Assembly (NCBI RefSeq): GCF_024868665.1
Contig: NC_079891.1
Span: 31,518,036-31,582,035, forward strand
DNA: 64,000 nucleotides
Origin: Triplophysa rosa
Taxonomy: Eukaryota > Chordata > Actinopteri > Cypriniformes > Nemacheilidae
Direction: 5' to 3'
Of this stretch, positions 11,771 to 23,931 are shown one piece after another. The notes below the pieces were generated by a model. The model was not told the origin of the DNA. It did no database searches and saw only the letters and a program-made list of their open reading frames with translations. How positions within the stretch are numbered: the stretch's first letter is position 1; every line of letters begins with the position of its first letter. Position numbers and translations under genes: made by a program.

Positions 11771-12130
11771 GTATAATGAGATATTATGAGTAGTTTTAAA
11801 TGTAACTTCATCTACCTGTAGTACCATTTTAAAAACTGATGCTTCTAGGTAATTGATCACATTAGTAGGTATTAAAATAAACTAAAATAAGTTAATTTGT
11901 ACTAAAATATGTTCATCGGCTGATAAGTCAAAAGCAAAACTTGTATTTCATAAACAGCCATGACCAAATGTGATGGAAGCTTCTAGCAGTAGCTTTGAAA
12001 CTGATTGTGTAATTGATGTTAACTTTTGGCCAACAACCTTAAAAGCATCAAACTATTAAAATATATTTATACAGACAAAACTTAAATGAGTAAACACTGA
12101 TGTACTTGTCTCATACAAACTATCGAATCC

Positions 12131-12166
<36 letters not shown>

Positions 12167-13471
12167 TTCTGAACATGTCCTGTTTCCCCAGGCTCTTGAA
12201 TTTCGAGCAGGATTATGACAGAGTTCCAGATTTGACGCAGCGCCGCTTAACACAGACACCTGTTCACACGTTTCTCTTCACACAGTTTATTCAGTCTGTG
12301 AAAAACAGAGCATGACTATTTGAAGGAACGGAACAGAACTGGTTTGCGGCTATAAAGTGGGGTGTCTGAATGGGTCCTTGTTTTCTTTCAGTACATTAGG
12401 GAAAAGAGAATGAAACTGTGAGTCATGTGACCTGTGTTACGTCACATGCAAACTCAATCTGTCCCATATGGAATAGATTAGACAACACATTTCCCTCTCC
12501 CCCCTTCCCTTCAGAGTCTATGAATGAAAACAGTTTTTTTTGTGTGTGTTTGTGACATATGAGACCTCACTGGGGCCGGAAACTAAATCTGCTGTGACTG
12601 AGCAGCCATGTCTCCATCATTCATGTTTTTCATTTTTAGTCCTTAAATACTTGTTGCCAATAACTATGATAATATGAAAATATGAAAAACACCTGTATGC
12701 GGTTATTTTAGCAGTGAAACACAAAAGGTGAACTGTGAAGAATTACAAAGACCTGAAATCAATCATCATTGGGTTTTTGCATGTTTTGTAACTAAACATC
12801 ATGTCTCAAATTTGTTTTGTTGTCCACATAATTTATAAGATACTGTATTAGACGGTAGATAATGTCTTAAATTTGTTATTAAAAGAATTAGAATATGGCA
12901 TATAGAATATTTTTATGGTGCATCTGTCACATTTTTTGCTTTTTTATAGAGCCAGACAGTAGGCCTACATAGATCTCTATAATTTTGTATTAAAAGTGCT
13001 GCCTGAAGATTCTCAAAAAATCTATAACAATACAAAGATAACAATATATAGTTTGATATGAAAGATAATGAGAACATTTTCATTATTGGATTCTTGAATT
13101 ATTCTACTTTAATCTGAATTTTTGTTCAAATTAGTTTACAGGTATTTGTCCTACATTTTGTAAAAATACAACCTTGGTGTTTTTAATATTGACCGAGTAA
13201 GACCACGTCAAATATTGAAATAGTTTAAAGAGCCAACTTTCAGTCTTTTTTGTGCAAAATAATAGTAAAATGATGTCAGTATTTATGTCTACTTTGATGC
13301 TCCTAATCTCATAATTAGATTTTTCGACCTGATTTTTACAGACGGGGTCACACTGCACACTATTATTTCACTTTATTTGCTAAATGTAACTTATACACTT
13401 TTACAAACAACACACGTTTTTCCATAGAAAGAATCTGTTTTTCATCATGCCAGTGAAGCTCACGGATAAAA
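11771..13471. other. AT-rich non-coding DNA with (CA)n at 12135-12162
   Basis: No exon is supported. A CA microsatellite occupies 12135-12162. A 75-codon reverse-strand frame at 13131-13358 has no recognisable motif. Confidence 0.4.
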
Positions 13472-13789
13472 TTAAAGGGACAGTTCACCCAAAAATGAAA
13501 ATTCTGTCATTATTTACTTACCCTCAGGTTGTTCCAAACCTTTATAAATGTCTTTGTTCTGCTGAACACAATGGAAGATATTTGGAAGAATGTCAGTAAC
13601 CAACCAGATCTCATCCCCCATTTACTGCCATAGTAGGGAAAATAAATACTATGGGAGTCAATGGGGGATGAGATCTTGGTTACTGACGTTCTTCCAAATA
13701 TCTTACTTTGTGTTTAGCAGAACAAAGACATTTATACAGGTTTGGAACAACTCGAGGGTCAATCATTTTTTGGTGACCTATCCTTTTAA
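13472..13789. mobile_element. TTAA-flanked MITE (AGTTCACCC family), near-complete copy
   Basis: The element begins TTAAAGGGACAGTTCACCC and ends with a diverged mirror (GGTGACCTATCCTTTTAA), so both ends carry TTAA. The halves mirror each other: ACAATGGAAGATATTTGGAAG near the left is answered by CTTCCAAATATCTTACTTTGTG on the right, around a CCATAGTAGGG...CTATGGGAG centre. TTAA ends are known for piggyBac and Kolobok superfamilies; which one mobilised this family is inference. Other copies lie at 19583, 28868, 37795, 40236, 41368 and 47991. Confidence 0.75.
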
Positions 13790-15148
13790 GAGGGAAGTAT
13801 ATAGAAGTGAACTACAGGTGTGCGAGACGGAAGCATCTGGAAAAGAGTGTAAATAAAAGCCTCAGTGGATCTGACACACGAGGGGCTGTGTGATTTCAAA
13901 CACATCTGGAGTGAAGCTGACTGCTTTCAACACATCCCAGCTGCTGTGAGAACAGCACAGTCCCCTCACCTTTAGTCAACGTGGCCCGGTTTAGTGCAGG
14001 TTTAGCGCGGCAATTACTGCAGAGCTGTGTCCAGACCCCCGGGGACCCTGGATGGGCGTGTTGGATCGCTCGTGTTTTCTTTGTGCGGTGGAAGCCTGCT
14101 ATCGCATTACTGCACACATGCTGATGCAGCGGTGCCACGTAACCCCGCCCTCATTCTGCCATCCCCCACTTCTTTCCCTCAGGGCCCCGACTTTGAGACA
14201 GGCACAAAACGCCCGCTGCCTCGTTACGGTGCGCTTTCCTGAAGTGACTGTTTGTTCTAACCCGCTTTGACCTGGTTTTCCTCCCCGTCACATTCTCAGT
14301 CGGCAGAATTAGCTTTTGCATTTTCTTTTCCATCCGGCGTGGATGAAAATCATTACAGACTGAATGTGCCTCAAATCAAACGTTCCGGCTTCAGTTCTGT
14401 CACACTGTGATGAATTTTTGATCAGTAGGCGTAACCAGTGTGTGGCATTCAAACCGGCCACGCGGCGCATTGAATTGGAAGTCAAAGACTAAAAACGGAT
14501 TCATATTGGGTTTCACTGGGATTCATATTCACTTGCAGGCTCCTATTATTACCCTCTCAGTAGAACGATGCTTTAGGAAATGGCTCCTCTGAGGTAGAAG
14601 AAACTTTGTTACAGTATTTCAGCAGAATCTAAAGAGAAGCCTGTAAAGTCAACGTCCATTACAGCCATACACTATGATTTTGGTAATAATCCTGCTTTTA
14701 TTAGTGGGAATAAAGTGAGGAGGGAGAGAGGCGGTCACTTCGGGGCCATAAATGCACAATTCATGTTGAAACAAAAGCTGAACTGTACCGAACGATACTG
14801 TACCGTCTGTTTCACAGACTGCTAGTTATACAAGCTACTGGAAAAGTGGTTGTGGTTGTGTACACAGCACAAGGCTTCGAGGTTCGTGTGTTTTGCTTTC
14901 TCAGCGAGCAGAACGGTATATGGGGATATATAGGTGGGGGGTCTTTATGACCTGGTGGTGTTTGAATAACTTATTCACAGTGAATGTGGGGTATATGTTC
15001 TGAGTTATTCCACGAACTGAAAGCATACTCGAAGCGTATAGCGCGATTCAGCCAAGTAGGACTTGTTCCTGAATTAACATCCTTGGGTAAATATGTATAT
15101 TATATAAATAGGGGTTCGATCATGTTTCTCAGATTTTAGGGGTGCGCT
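13790..15148. other. Unique non-coding DNA
   Basis: Mixed-composition, non-repetitive sequence. 13860-14340 is relatively GC-rich with short frames on both strands (up to 80 aa) but no recognisable domain. Nothing supports an exon. Confidence 0.3.
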
Positions 15149-15274
15149 ATTAAAAATAAAGGTTTCTAAAGCTGAACACAAAACCTTGCTGTTGAATAAA
15201 TGGCAGGCTACTCAAATGTAAGAAAGAATTGCTTTGAAGAACCCTCTACAGAACCTTTATTTTTAAGAGTGTAG
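15149..15274. mobile_element. Short foldback MITE with AAAATAAAGGTT ends
   Basis: TTAAAAATAAAGGTTTCT (about 15150) and AGAACCTTTATTTTTAAGAG (about 15250-15270) are inverted ends around a 90-bp non-coding core. It is typical of small fish MITEs. Confidence 0.6.
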
Positions 15275-18200
15275 TTAATGGTTGGAGGAAGGTACACATT
15301 TGGCCTACTTTGCAAAATTACACAATATTTATTTTTATATATTATTTATTTATGGGCCAGCTTGCACATTAATGAACATGGTTGTAAATGTGCCACAATC
15401 TGCACATTTCAAAAAAGCTATTTTTGTAGACCCTTGACATCGAGTCGTCACCCTGAACACATCATATCATAGTCATCTTAAAACATCATCATATATGATG
15501 ATGTCATCATATATTAAAACATAAAAAAATCTGAATCATCATCCTTGTTAGGTTAGCTGTACACTTAAAAAAGCTGCCTTCAGTTTTTTAGTTCAATCAA
15601 ATTGGCTTCAAAAGTTATTCCAACTTACTAAGTTTTTTTAAATATATTTAAAAAATGTTATTACTTCAGCTCACTAAAATAAATCTAGCAATATCAATTT
15701 ATTTTTACAAGTTACAGCAACTCATCACTGGCAAAAAACTAAAATGTAAAAAAGAAACCTTTTTGACAGTGTAGGGCTAAAACAAGGGCTAGAGCAAATT
15801 CATTGTTGAGGTTGTAGTTAGATGATTAAGTTTGGAGGTAAAACAAAAGATGTTGACACAGAAATTCATCCTACTTAACCAAATCACATCTTTCAAAACA
15901 CGCTCAAGTGCACAAAAATCCAGCTGTTTTAATCCAGCTTGTTAGCCAGTGAGGTTTATTTCAGACTCCAGTCTGGTTGTTTCTGCTCATCTTTGAAAAC
16001 GGAGGTCTGCGTCGCCTCGTGAATACCAATTACACTTTTAATTCCAGCAGGTCAGCAGAGATACCGCGGACCTGCTGAGGTGGACGTTTAAAGGGCGCAC
16101 AAATTTAAAGCAAAAAAGCAAACGCGGGAGGATTAATAAAAAGAAAATGAATCTTTATGGGGAAAACGGCACATGATGAATTAAAATAAGCGTTCGCGTC
16201 TCATCTCGTACTAATGAAATTGCCTCCCAGAAACCATCAGTTCTCTACGTCTGCAAACAGATCACAGCGGAAATGTTTCTCAGGCCAATGGGCATTAGTG
16301 GAAATAGAATAGAAGAAGAAGAATGGCTGAACTTTCAACAGATGACTAATTCGCCCTTTAGGCATGCCTATGGATTTCAGCTGACCCCCAACTGCACAGC
16401 AAAGCAGGCTGGTATTGATATGAAAGGGCACTGGTGGGCATTGCTGCTGCTCCCAGGGGTGGGGTGGGGTTGGCTTATCAAATGCCAGGGCTACGCCAAT
16501 ATTTTTTTTTTAAAGGACAGGCGTGTATGTTAACAGTTGCCATATGAAGGACTGGCATGTGCTGGTATCCTTGAAGCCCATTTGCTTGAATTCTTTTTTT
16601 TTGAGGACATGAGATCTGTAGCTTTAAAAGAACCGCAAAAGACATATCAAAAAATCTTAAATAAGGTAGCTTCTGAATAGCAGTGCTCGGTGCCAGGTGA
16701 ACAAGGTGATTGTTCCAAAAAGAAATCTCGAAAAACTCCAAATGTCTGCAACATCCAAGACAAAAAATATTATTAGTTCTCAGCTGGTGTGTCGTGACCT
16801 GAAAATGGGTCAAATGGTCTGTTCTAATAAGGTCACAGACAGCAGCGAAAGGACTAAAGAATCACAAGTAAATCATATACTCAAGCATATGCAAAGTAGA
16901 GAAATTCTTTTAAAATGGATAAAAATGCTCTTTTGTTGCTGGTAAAAAGTCAAATACAGTCAACGCAACAAGTTCACCTTAAATGTACAATTATAATGAT
17001 GCGTTTGGAAGATGCTTGTGTCTAAAGCAATTGCAGAAATTGCAGAAACACTGTCGTTTTATGTTAATGAGAATGTTTTGTGCTGACCATAACATCTTTG
17101 TGCAATATTAAATGAAATACATGTGTTTGAATAAGTTGCAGTATGCAAGTTTTAAGAATATATGTCAAGTTTTTTTTATAACAAGTTTTACCTGCTTGGG
17201 CCAGCACTTCATATCTAATGCAAAATCTGACTCTTGCTGCAAAACCATTTCAGAGCCGCCACGAATACACACATAAGATCTGCACATCTAAGCTGAAGAA
17301 CGGCTATTTATAAAGCACATCTCTAAATCCGCACCTCTATTTCTGAAGATAAAGAGTGTTTGTCGAAAAATGTCAGTTGCTTGAGATTTTGCACCTACGC
17401 AAAATATGCATTTCTCAGATCTAACTTTAGAGCTACTAAGTAATTGGTTCATCTCAGCTTTGTAACCAAGCGGCGCTAGACCTGTCGCACACCGACCACA
17501 GGCGAAACGGGAGCTTCAGCAAAATTTTAATGTCGGTCCCCGCCACCTTTTTGATCTGCACGAGAATAAAACTATATTAGCATTACCGGCCGAGCTTCAC
17601 AGGTGAAATTCCATCTGCCCCGACATCAGTGGTCCACTCATGGAGAGAGAGGGTTATAAAATAAGAACATTTCCTCTTTGAACTTTCATTGAAGTTCTGA
17701 TAGGACTTACGGGCTTTGCTGAATTCTAATGGAATTTGTTATCATCAGAGTGCCGTGTGATGTGACGGTGCTGTTCCTGTGTGTGCACCAGCTCATTAAA
17801 GTGAGCAGACAGCCAGAGACGAGCGAGCTGGTGTATTCCCCCGAGTCAAGCCAACGTGCCTCCCTCAGCACTTTCCGCGGTGGTACGCGATGGAGTAACC
17901 AGAGGGGAGTCAACCCAATAGCTCTCCTAGTTTCATCCCGCAAGACGGTAGATAATGTTGGACGAGCGCTGATTCTCAGTTGAGCATCTGATACGTCTCA
18001 TCATCTCCCTCGATGAATTGAGATGTCCTCAGAGCTGCTCTGAGGAATGAAAACTGTTACGAGGAATTATGTTTTTATCTGTGAATGACTGACTGAACCG
18101 CTGTACAATATTTAATAGCATCTCTGCATATTCAAATCTAATTAAACATTATCAGATGGAATTAACATCTTCTCATCAAACTGTAACTGTGCAAATGAAT

Positions 18201-18743
18201 TCCAAACAACCTTTCCGTCTGAGCGGCGTGATTCTAGGTTTTCTCGCTCGAGACGCTCCAGCCACCCAGCTGTGCGTTGAAAAAAGTTCGTAAAAAAATG
18301 TTCAAGCCGTAAAGCGAGATGTCATGCGTTTTAACGTGCCGCTCTCGTGAATCCATGTAACGCCAACTTGTAATTTCCTGCTCGAGCCGCAGAGAAGTGT
18401 GCAACTCATCTCCTTCCGACATCTTTTAATGCTGTTTTTCAGCCATAATGAGTTTTGGTGCCTTCTGCCAATGTTGAATAATATCACCCGCCTCTCAAAT
18501 ACATCAGCCCCCGTCCTGCGTATCCGCACGAAAGGAATCGGTGCACTTCAATTGGTTATATAACGTCAAGTGACAGCTTGTCATTTTTGGAGACCTGCTT
18601 TCCTGTCAGACAGCCAATGTAGCGATGAAAAACATGCACAAGTGGGGAGACACGTACGGTACACAAAACTTCACAATTCCATTTCACCGAACGGTTCATT
18701 GCCGACGCAATAACTGTTAATTGTACATTCTGAAAGTAGATAC
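15275..18743. other. Non-coding DNA; MITE-like stretch at 15560-15776, SINE tail at 17001-17036
   Basis: No gene is recognised. 15560-15776 begins ACACTTAAAAAAGCTG and ends TTTTTGACAGTGTAGG, like the ends of small fish MITEs. A short palindrome (CATCATATATGATGATG) lies at about 15485. At 17001-17036 there is a diverged minus-strand copy of the fish SINE/L2 tail (GATGCTT..TAAAGCAATTGCAG). 17460-18550 is unique and evenly composed and is the longest candidate conserved non-coding block in the left third. Confidence 0.35.
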
Positions 18744-18872
18744 ACAGTAAAATCGCCAGTGTTAAAAATGTTTTTCATCTGTCATATTAACTCTCACAAT
18801 GTACCGTATATACAATCCACACTGTGAGAGTTAATTTAACCTTTTTTAACATTGGCGATTTTACCGTGTAGA
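18744..18872. mobile_element. Foldback MITE with TAAAATCGCCAGTGTTAA ends
   Basis: ACAGTAAAATCGCCAGTGTTAA on the left is mirrored by TTAACATTGGCGATTTTACCGTGT on the right. A second inner pair (TTAACTCTCACAATGT / ACACTGTGAGAGTTAA) makes the whole 129 bp fold into one hairpin. Confidence 0.7.
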
Positions 18873-19582
18873 ATATTCCTCTCGTGTTTTATTAATTGGG
18901 AACACTGATGGGCTGACGGAGCTCTCGTCTGGTGTTGCGATGCATAAATGAGTGATGAATTAATCCAAAATGACACTGCTGCGAAAACAGTGAGTAAATT
19001 GGACACCTGTGAAAGATTACAGGGCCATTCATCAAGATGTCCCGCAGGTTAATGAGAAAGGGGAGCAAATAACGAAAGAAAAGTTTGATTTGTCTTCTCT
19101 TCGAAGGTTCTCCTTGTGTGCTTGGTGTGGCAGCTGACCTATTCGCAGGTGTTCTATGTCAAACTGACAGGAGAGAGTTCTGAGTCAGAGATCTAGCACC
19201 CAAAGCCTGTTGGGGTTCAATAAATCCCGTAGGGCTTATTCAATACCTGTTTAAACAGTACAAGAAATATATATGGCCTCTGACACTTAGACAAAAGCAA
19301 CACATGCTGGCCTTTTCTGTTGAGCTGACATTAGTTTGATGTTTTCTTATGTTGTTGTAAACACAAAGAATGGGTCTTACAGTTTTAGCTGTTTTCAAAA
19401 ACGCATGCATTTTTAACAGGCAATCTCTGACGTTACTTTGGTTTGATCGATGTGAAAGTGATGACTTCTTTTGTTGTGCTTATATGTGATGACACGAGCG
19501 ATGCAAAATGACTGAAATTTGCACAGGATAAAAATAACTTGTAAGCTCGACTAACTAACTTACCTTCAGCGCTGTGTAGTAC
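18873..19582. other. Non-coding DNA, nothing recognised
   Basis: No exon, repeat terminus or microsatellite stands out in this stretch. Confidence 0.3.
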
Positions 19583-19966
19583 TTAAAATGATAGTTCACC
19601 CGAAAATGAAAATTCTGTCGTGTTATTTCATACCTTTTTTAATTACTTTGTTCTGATGAACACAGAGAAAGATATTTGGAAGAATACTTCTTGGCCACCA
19701 TTGACTACCATAGTAGGGAAAATTAATTAATGGTCCTAAATTCCTAAATTCTTCAAAATATTATATTTTGTGTTCAACAGAATATATAATACTTTTTTCT
19801 ACTATGGTAGTGGATGATGTGCCAAAACTGAAAATGGCTAATATTCTTCCAAATGTCTTTCTTTGTGTTCAGCAGCAGAACAAAGAAATTCATACAGGTT
19901 TGGAACAACTTGAGGGTGCGTAAACGGTGACAGAATTATCATTTTTGCGTGAACTGTTCCTTGAAG
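19583..19966. mobile_element. TTAA-flanked MITE (AGTTCACCC family), copy
   Basis: It starts TTAAAATGATAGTTCACCCG and ends with CATTTTTGCGTGAACTGTTCCTTGA, a diverged mirror. The centre has two arms with GAAAGATATTTGGAAGAAT and ATTCTTCCAAATGTCTTTC around CCATAGTAGGG/CTACTATGGTAG. Confidence 0.7.
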
Positions 19967-20600
19967 TATTTTTACTTTCAAGCACATTTTTAAATATCTG
20001 TATCTGAGTGTTTTTACTTTGAAAAAAAAAATACTTCACTACATTCTAAAGAATGTATCATACTTTCCACTCCACTATATTTCATAAATAAATGTTGTTG
20101 TGTTTTTACCGTTTAATACTAAAGTACATTAAAATCTTTTGTACTTCGGAATGTACATTTTTTTTAAATGTACTTAAGTGCTGTATTAAGAGGGTAAAAA
20201 CATTAATAATGAAACGTAAGGAAGTAAAACAAATGAAAGGCCTATCGTCGCTGTCTTTCCAAAACCTCAGATGTCCAAATTAAACTGTTTTTCAGGAAAT
20301 GGCAAAAACACTGACAACACAAAGATAAAGAGCACTCTTTAAAAGTGTTTATGGGTTAGATGTTTGCAAAACCAAGTGACAAACATAAAGGGTGATTAAA
20401 AATAATGATTAATGGTGATACAAAATATCGAATCACGAAATATGGAGATACGAGGTTTCAGAAGGACAGCAGCAATAGGCTTTCTAATGTAGTGCATTTC
20501 CAAAGTAAAAACACTCTGATAAAGTACAGTTACTTGAAAAATGTACTTGAGTAAAAGTAAAAATATTTAAGTACAATGGTTAAATGTAATAGTTATGCAT
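19967..20600. repeat. Interspersed repeat rich in ACTTAAGTAC-type words
   Basis: The left part (AAGTATTTTTACTTTCAAGCAC, TTTGAAAAAAAAAATACTTCAC) is answered at the right end by AAGTACAGTTACTTGAAAAATG and AGTAAAAGTAAAAATATTTAAG in opposite sense. This is a diverged, loosely palindromic fish repeat. The 63-codon frame at 20092 within it is not a gene. Confidence 0.45.
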
Positions 20601-22344
20601 GGGAAATTTTGTACGTAAATCAACATAAATATTGCATCACACTGTGACTTGGAGAAGGATCCTAGTCTTGCATACATCTTGTTTGCTTTAAAACAATGTT
20701 TTGCAAAAACATTGAAATTAGTGAAGTCTCTTTTTAATTTAAGACGTATGAAGAAAGGTTGCAGCAGTTTGTCATTTCTTTATATTGACAGAGCTTGTTT
20801 AGAGATGCATAGCTTTGACGTGAATAGCTGTCACCTCCTAACTGGAGTTTTTTTCATTATTGTTTTGCACAAATAACCCGCGAAAACAATAATGGAGACA
20901 AATAAGAAAGAAACCATGCTTTAGACATTTTGACATTCTATTGTAATGTTCATCCAAATTGTCTCTTTGTTGAAAAGGGCATCTTTGTCTCTTCACGTGT
21001 TTTGTGTATCTCAAATGAGAAGCTCTTGTGAATGAGAATTCATGCTCACACATTTTTCTAGCACCACTACTCTTGTTTTCCTTGTTGACTGTCATTTAAT
21101 GAAACCGTTTGAGATTATTCAAGCGCTCCCTTCTGTCTGAATGCTACTATGGTTAAAACCGGATGTTTTTAGCAAAAGATGCTGTCCTCCCTGATTTTAA
21201 ATTATCCATCCGGATGGCCGCGTCTTTGGTGCAGCCGGTCTGTGTGGGGTGTGGAGATAACCTGTGCCAGTTTGTACCTTCTTGGGAAACTTTCACAGCA
21301 CTGTCCATTCCGAGATTGTGAACGCCACGGTGCCAGCGCACTTTGTGCATGATTCCTCAAAAAGCGGGCAGAGCTCCACAGGAACCGAATGATCTGAGAG
21401 CCTTTTGGCGCAGCTCTCGCCAGAACATCTCAGGCAAAACCTTTCATATCTGAACCCACTCGAGCATCCGATGAATTCATCACCGCTCTGGCAGGAAGTT
21501 AGCGGCAAGCAGATGGAATTACCGCAGCTGTCTGAAATCATCGCAGTGTCCTGAAAAGTCTCACTTTTTTATATACGAAGCATTTGGCAAAATGTCTTGC
21601 TTTGCATTCATTGGCTGTATGATTTCAGTATTAGCCAAAGATTTGTGTGAATAAACAAGACTTAATTGGGCCCCTACATGCTGAGCCAAACACTATCTGT
21701 TTACCCAAACCGGATAACCAAACCGACTTCTCCACATTCATTTGCATCGCTATAATGGCAGGATTCTGCAGCGACACTTCAGTAAAATATTAAGGCGGCA
21801 TGAGGATTTAGCTTTCCTGTACCCCTGCAGTGATACGCCATCCCTGATCTTCTTGTTTTCTGTCTCATTCTGCAGCTCTGAGCATTATTTCTCACCGGCT
21901 ATATAATACAAACTGCCTTTTAGCATTCTTTTGTTGTTTTCCTTTAATTGCTCTAGATTAGCTCGTAGCAAAGCTTGCTCTCCTATCATCGTCCTGCTGT
22001 GTGCTAGTGCAAGTCAATTCCAGACCTGTCATCCAGAACTGAGCGTGCTGGCTCTCTCTCTGAACTGTAGCTGAACCTGGCAGCCTTCCTGTTTCAGCTG
22101 CAGGTAAATAGAGTTGGACGACAGGCTCGGCTGGCCTATCCACATCACTCCCGGGAGCCGGAGTGCTATGGAAATACTCTAGTCACTCTAGATCTATTTG
22201 GCTGTTGGGATAAAGTTACTTAAGAAAGTTTAAAATACATGCACAGGCTTGCAAGAATAGGTCACACTAGCTACGTGTGCCTCACATCACTCAGTTTGTC
22301 ATTTTGTTCACCTTGTTTTGAATGATTGTGAGATTTTTTTGGGG
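20601..22344. other. Unique non-coding DNA
   Basis: No exon recognised. 21170-21560 is the most evenly composed part and could be conserved; frames of 65-85 aa on the reverse strand have no domain. Confidence 0.3.
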
Positions 22345-22398
22345 GGGGTTAAAGACACTGGATGCACTGTAAGTCGCTTTGGATAAAAGCATCTGGAT
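22345..22398 (+). repeat. Orphan SINE/L2-type tail
   Basis: TGCACTGTAAGTCGCTTTGG followed by ATAAAAGCATCTGG is the tail shared by many fish tRNA-SINEs and L2-like LINEs. Here it follows a G run (22341-22348) and abuts LINE coding sequence directly, rather than ending in a simple repeat. The junction near 22398 therefore joins two separate retroelement fragments. Confidence 0.7.
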
Positions 22399-23103
22399 AA
22401 TCACACCTCTACTGACCCCTCTGTCAAGCTCCTTCGCTCCTTCGCAGACGACACTACAGTTATTGGCCTCATCCAGGATGGTGACGAGTCTGCTTACAGA
22501 AGTGAGGTTGAGCAGCTGGCTGTCTGGTGTAGTCATAACAACCTGGAGCTAAACACCTTAAAAACAGTGGAGATGATAGTGGACTTTAGGAGAAACACCC
22601 CGGCACTCCCCCCACTCACCATCATGAACAGCACTGTGGCCGCAGTAGAGTCATTCGGGTTCCTGGGCACCACCATCTCGCAGGACCTAAAGTGGGACAT
22701 TCACATTGACTCTATTGTCAAAAAGGCCCAGAGGCTGTACTTCCTTCCCCAGCTGAGGAAGTTCAACCTGCCACAGGAGCTGCTCTTACAGTTCTCAGCT
22801 GTCATTAAATCCGTCCTCTGCACTTCCATAACTGTCTGGTTCGGCTCAGCTGCAAAAACTGACCTCCAAAGACTACAACGGATAGTCCGGACTGCTGAGC
22901 GAATCCCTGGCTCAACCCTCCCCAATCTACAAGAACTGTACTCATCCAGAGTGAGTAAAAGAACTGGTAAAATCACTCTGGGCCCCTCACACTTTCTCTT
23001 TGAACTTCTGCCGTCTGGTCGGCGCTACAGAGCACTGAGCACCAAAACAGTCAGACATAGGAAAAGTTTCTTCCCTCAGGCCATCTACCTCATGAACAGT
23101 TAA
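22399..23103 (+). pseudogene. LINE reverse transcriptase C-terminal fragment
   Basis: About 235 uninterrupted codons encode the end of an L2-like ORF2 protein, starting just before the FADD palm motif (22441) and ending with the family-typical FFPQA..LMNS terminus. It lacks an initiator, the AP-endonuclease and the fingers/palm N-terminal to motif C, so it cannot be an active enzyme. The plus-strand codon structure is intact; a 91-codon frame on the opposite strand is its shadow. Confidence 0.85.
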
Positions 23104-23121
23104 ATGTTCTACTGTGCAATA

Positions 23122-23498
23122 AAAACACGTCCCAGATAGCACAATCCATCTGGTTTACGTCTATTTGACGTCTGCATTTACATCTGCAAGACATCTTGAA
23201 TACATAGTTTGCTCATCTGCAATACGTCTCGGAGACGTCTGAACGTCTGTAATACGTCTGCTAAAGATCTGGAGATCTGCTGCTTAAAAACATCTGCTAA
23301 ACATCTTAGAAAGAGCTGTTGTACATCCATTCTAAATCATAAACATCTTACAGACATCTTCTAGATGTCTATATGACGTCTGACAGCAGACATCTCCGAG
23401 ACGTATTGCAGATGAGCAAACTATGTATTGTAGATGTCTTGCAGATGTAAATGCAGACGTCAAATAGACGTAAACCAGATGTGTGTGTGCTATCAGGG
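23122..23498. mobile_element. Foldback (hairpin) element with about 100-bp arms inside the LINE 3' UTR
   Basis: The arm at about 23147-23250 is repeated in reverse complement at about 23383-23486 with few mismatches (TCTGGTTTACGTCTATTTGA; CATAGTTTGCTCATCTGCAA; ATACGTCTCGGAGA). The outer ends are CCCAGATAGCACA and TGTGCTATCAGGG. The interior is built from ACGTCT/AGATGT words. GTGCAATA occurs on both sides (23114-23121 and 23499-23506), which would be an 8-bp target duplication if the left end is 23122. The LINE 3' UTR resumes at once on the right. It carries no coding sequence; the superfamily is uncertain. Confidence 0.8.
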
Positions 23499-23747
23499 GT
23501 GCAATACACTTATATACTCATATTTATTATACATATGTTGTTGATATAATATTCAGCTATCCACATTCCCCTGCATAACTTGTATATAAATATAACACAG
23601 TATAATTTGTATATAGCACATCTGTACATACAATATACTGTCTATTGTCCTTTTGTTTAATATTGTCCTTTTTGTCAAATGTGCCTTGTCACTTTTTTAA
23701 CCTGTATGTTCACTGGAAGCTTCTGTCACTAAGACGAATTCCTTGTG

Positions 23748-23931
23748 AGCCCTGAGAACCTAGTGAATGTGAAGGACTGTAATACAGGAGAAGCTCACTC
23801 AGGTACTGAGGAGCTAAACCGTGTAGGGCTTTATATGTAATCAGTAAGATTTTAAAGTTAATGCGTTGCTTAATAGGTAACCACTGCAATGTTGATAGAA
23901 CCGGGCTAATATGCTCATACTTTTTAGTTCG
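23748..23931 (-). pseudogene. LINE reverse transcriptase fragment, C-terminal half of a split copy
   Basis: The reverse complement reads through LINE landmarks including EHISPVLSTLQWLPIKQRI and FKILLITYKALHGLAPQYL, followed by SELLLYYSPSHS. These are typical of the C-terminal region of fish L2-group LINE proteins. It continues at 25315-25545 across a hAT insertion. The 3' portion is truncated against the end of the plus-strand LINE at about 23748. Confidence 0.8.
23924..23931. repeat. Left 8-bp target-site duplication of the hAT element
   Basis: TTAGTTCG, identical to 25315-25322. Confidence 0.9.

Larger units (their letters stand above)
22399..23750 (+). mobile_element. 5'-truncated L2-like LINE, C-terminal reverse transcriptase plus 3' UTR
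   Basis: Open from 22387 through 23103 in one frame. The reverse-transcriptase catalytic motif FADD is at 22441-22452. Downstream come the thumb/C-terminal landmarks known in fish L2/CR1-group elements: SFGFLGTTIS, IVRTAERI, LLPSGRRYRAL and the terminal SFFPQAIYLMNS before TAA at 23101. Everything upstream of the RT palm is missing, as expected for 5' truncation during target-primed reverse transcription. The 3' UTR continues to about 23750 (GGAAGCTTCTGTCAC, AATTCCTTGT) and is interrupted by a foldback element (23122-23498). It is non-functional for lack of the endonuclease and most of the RT, but the remaining frame has no stop, so the insertion is fairly young. Confidence 0.85.
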
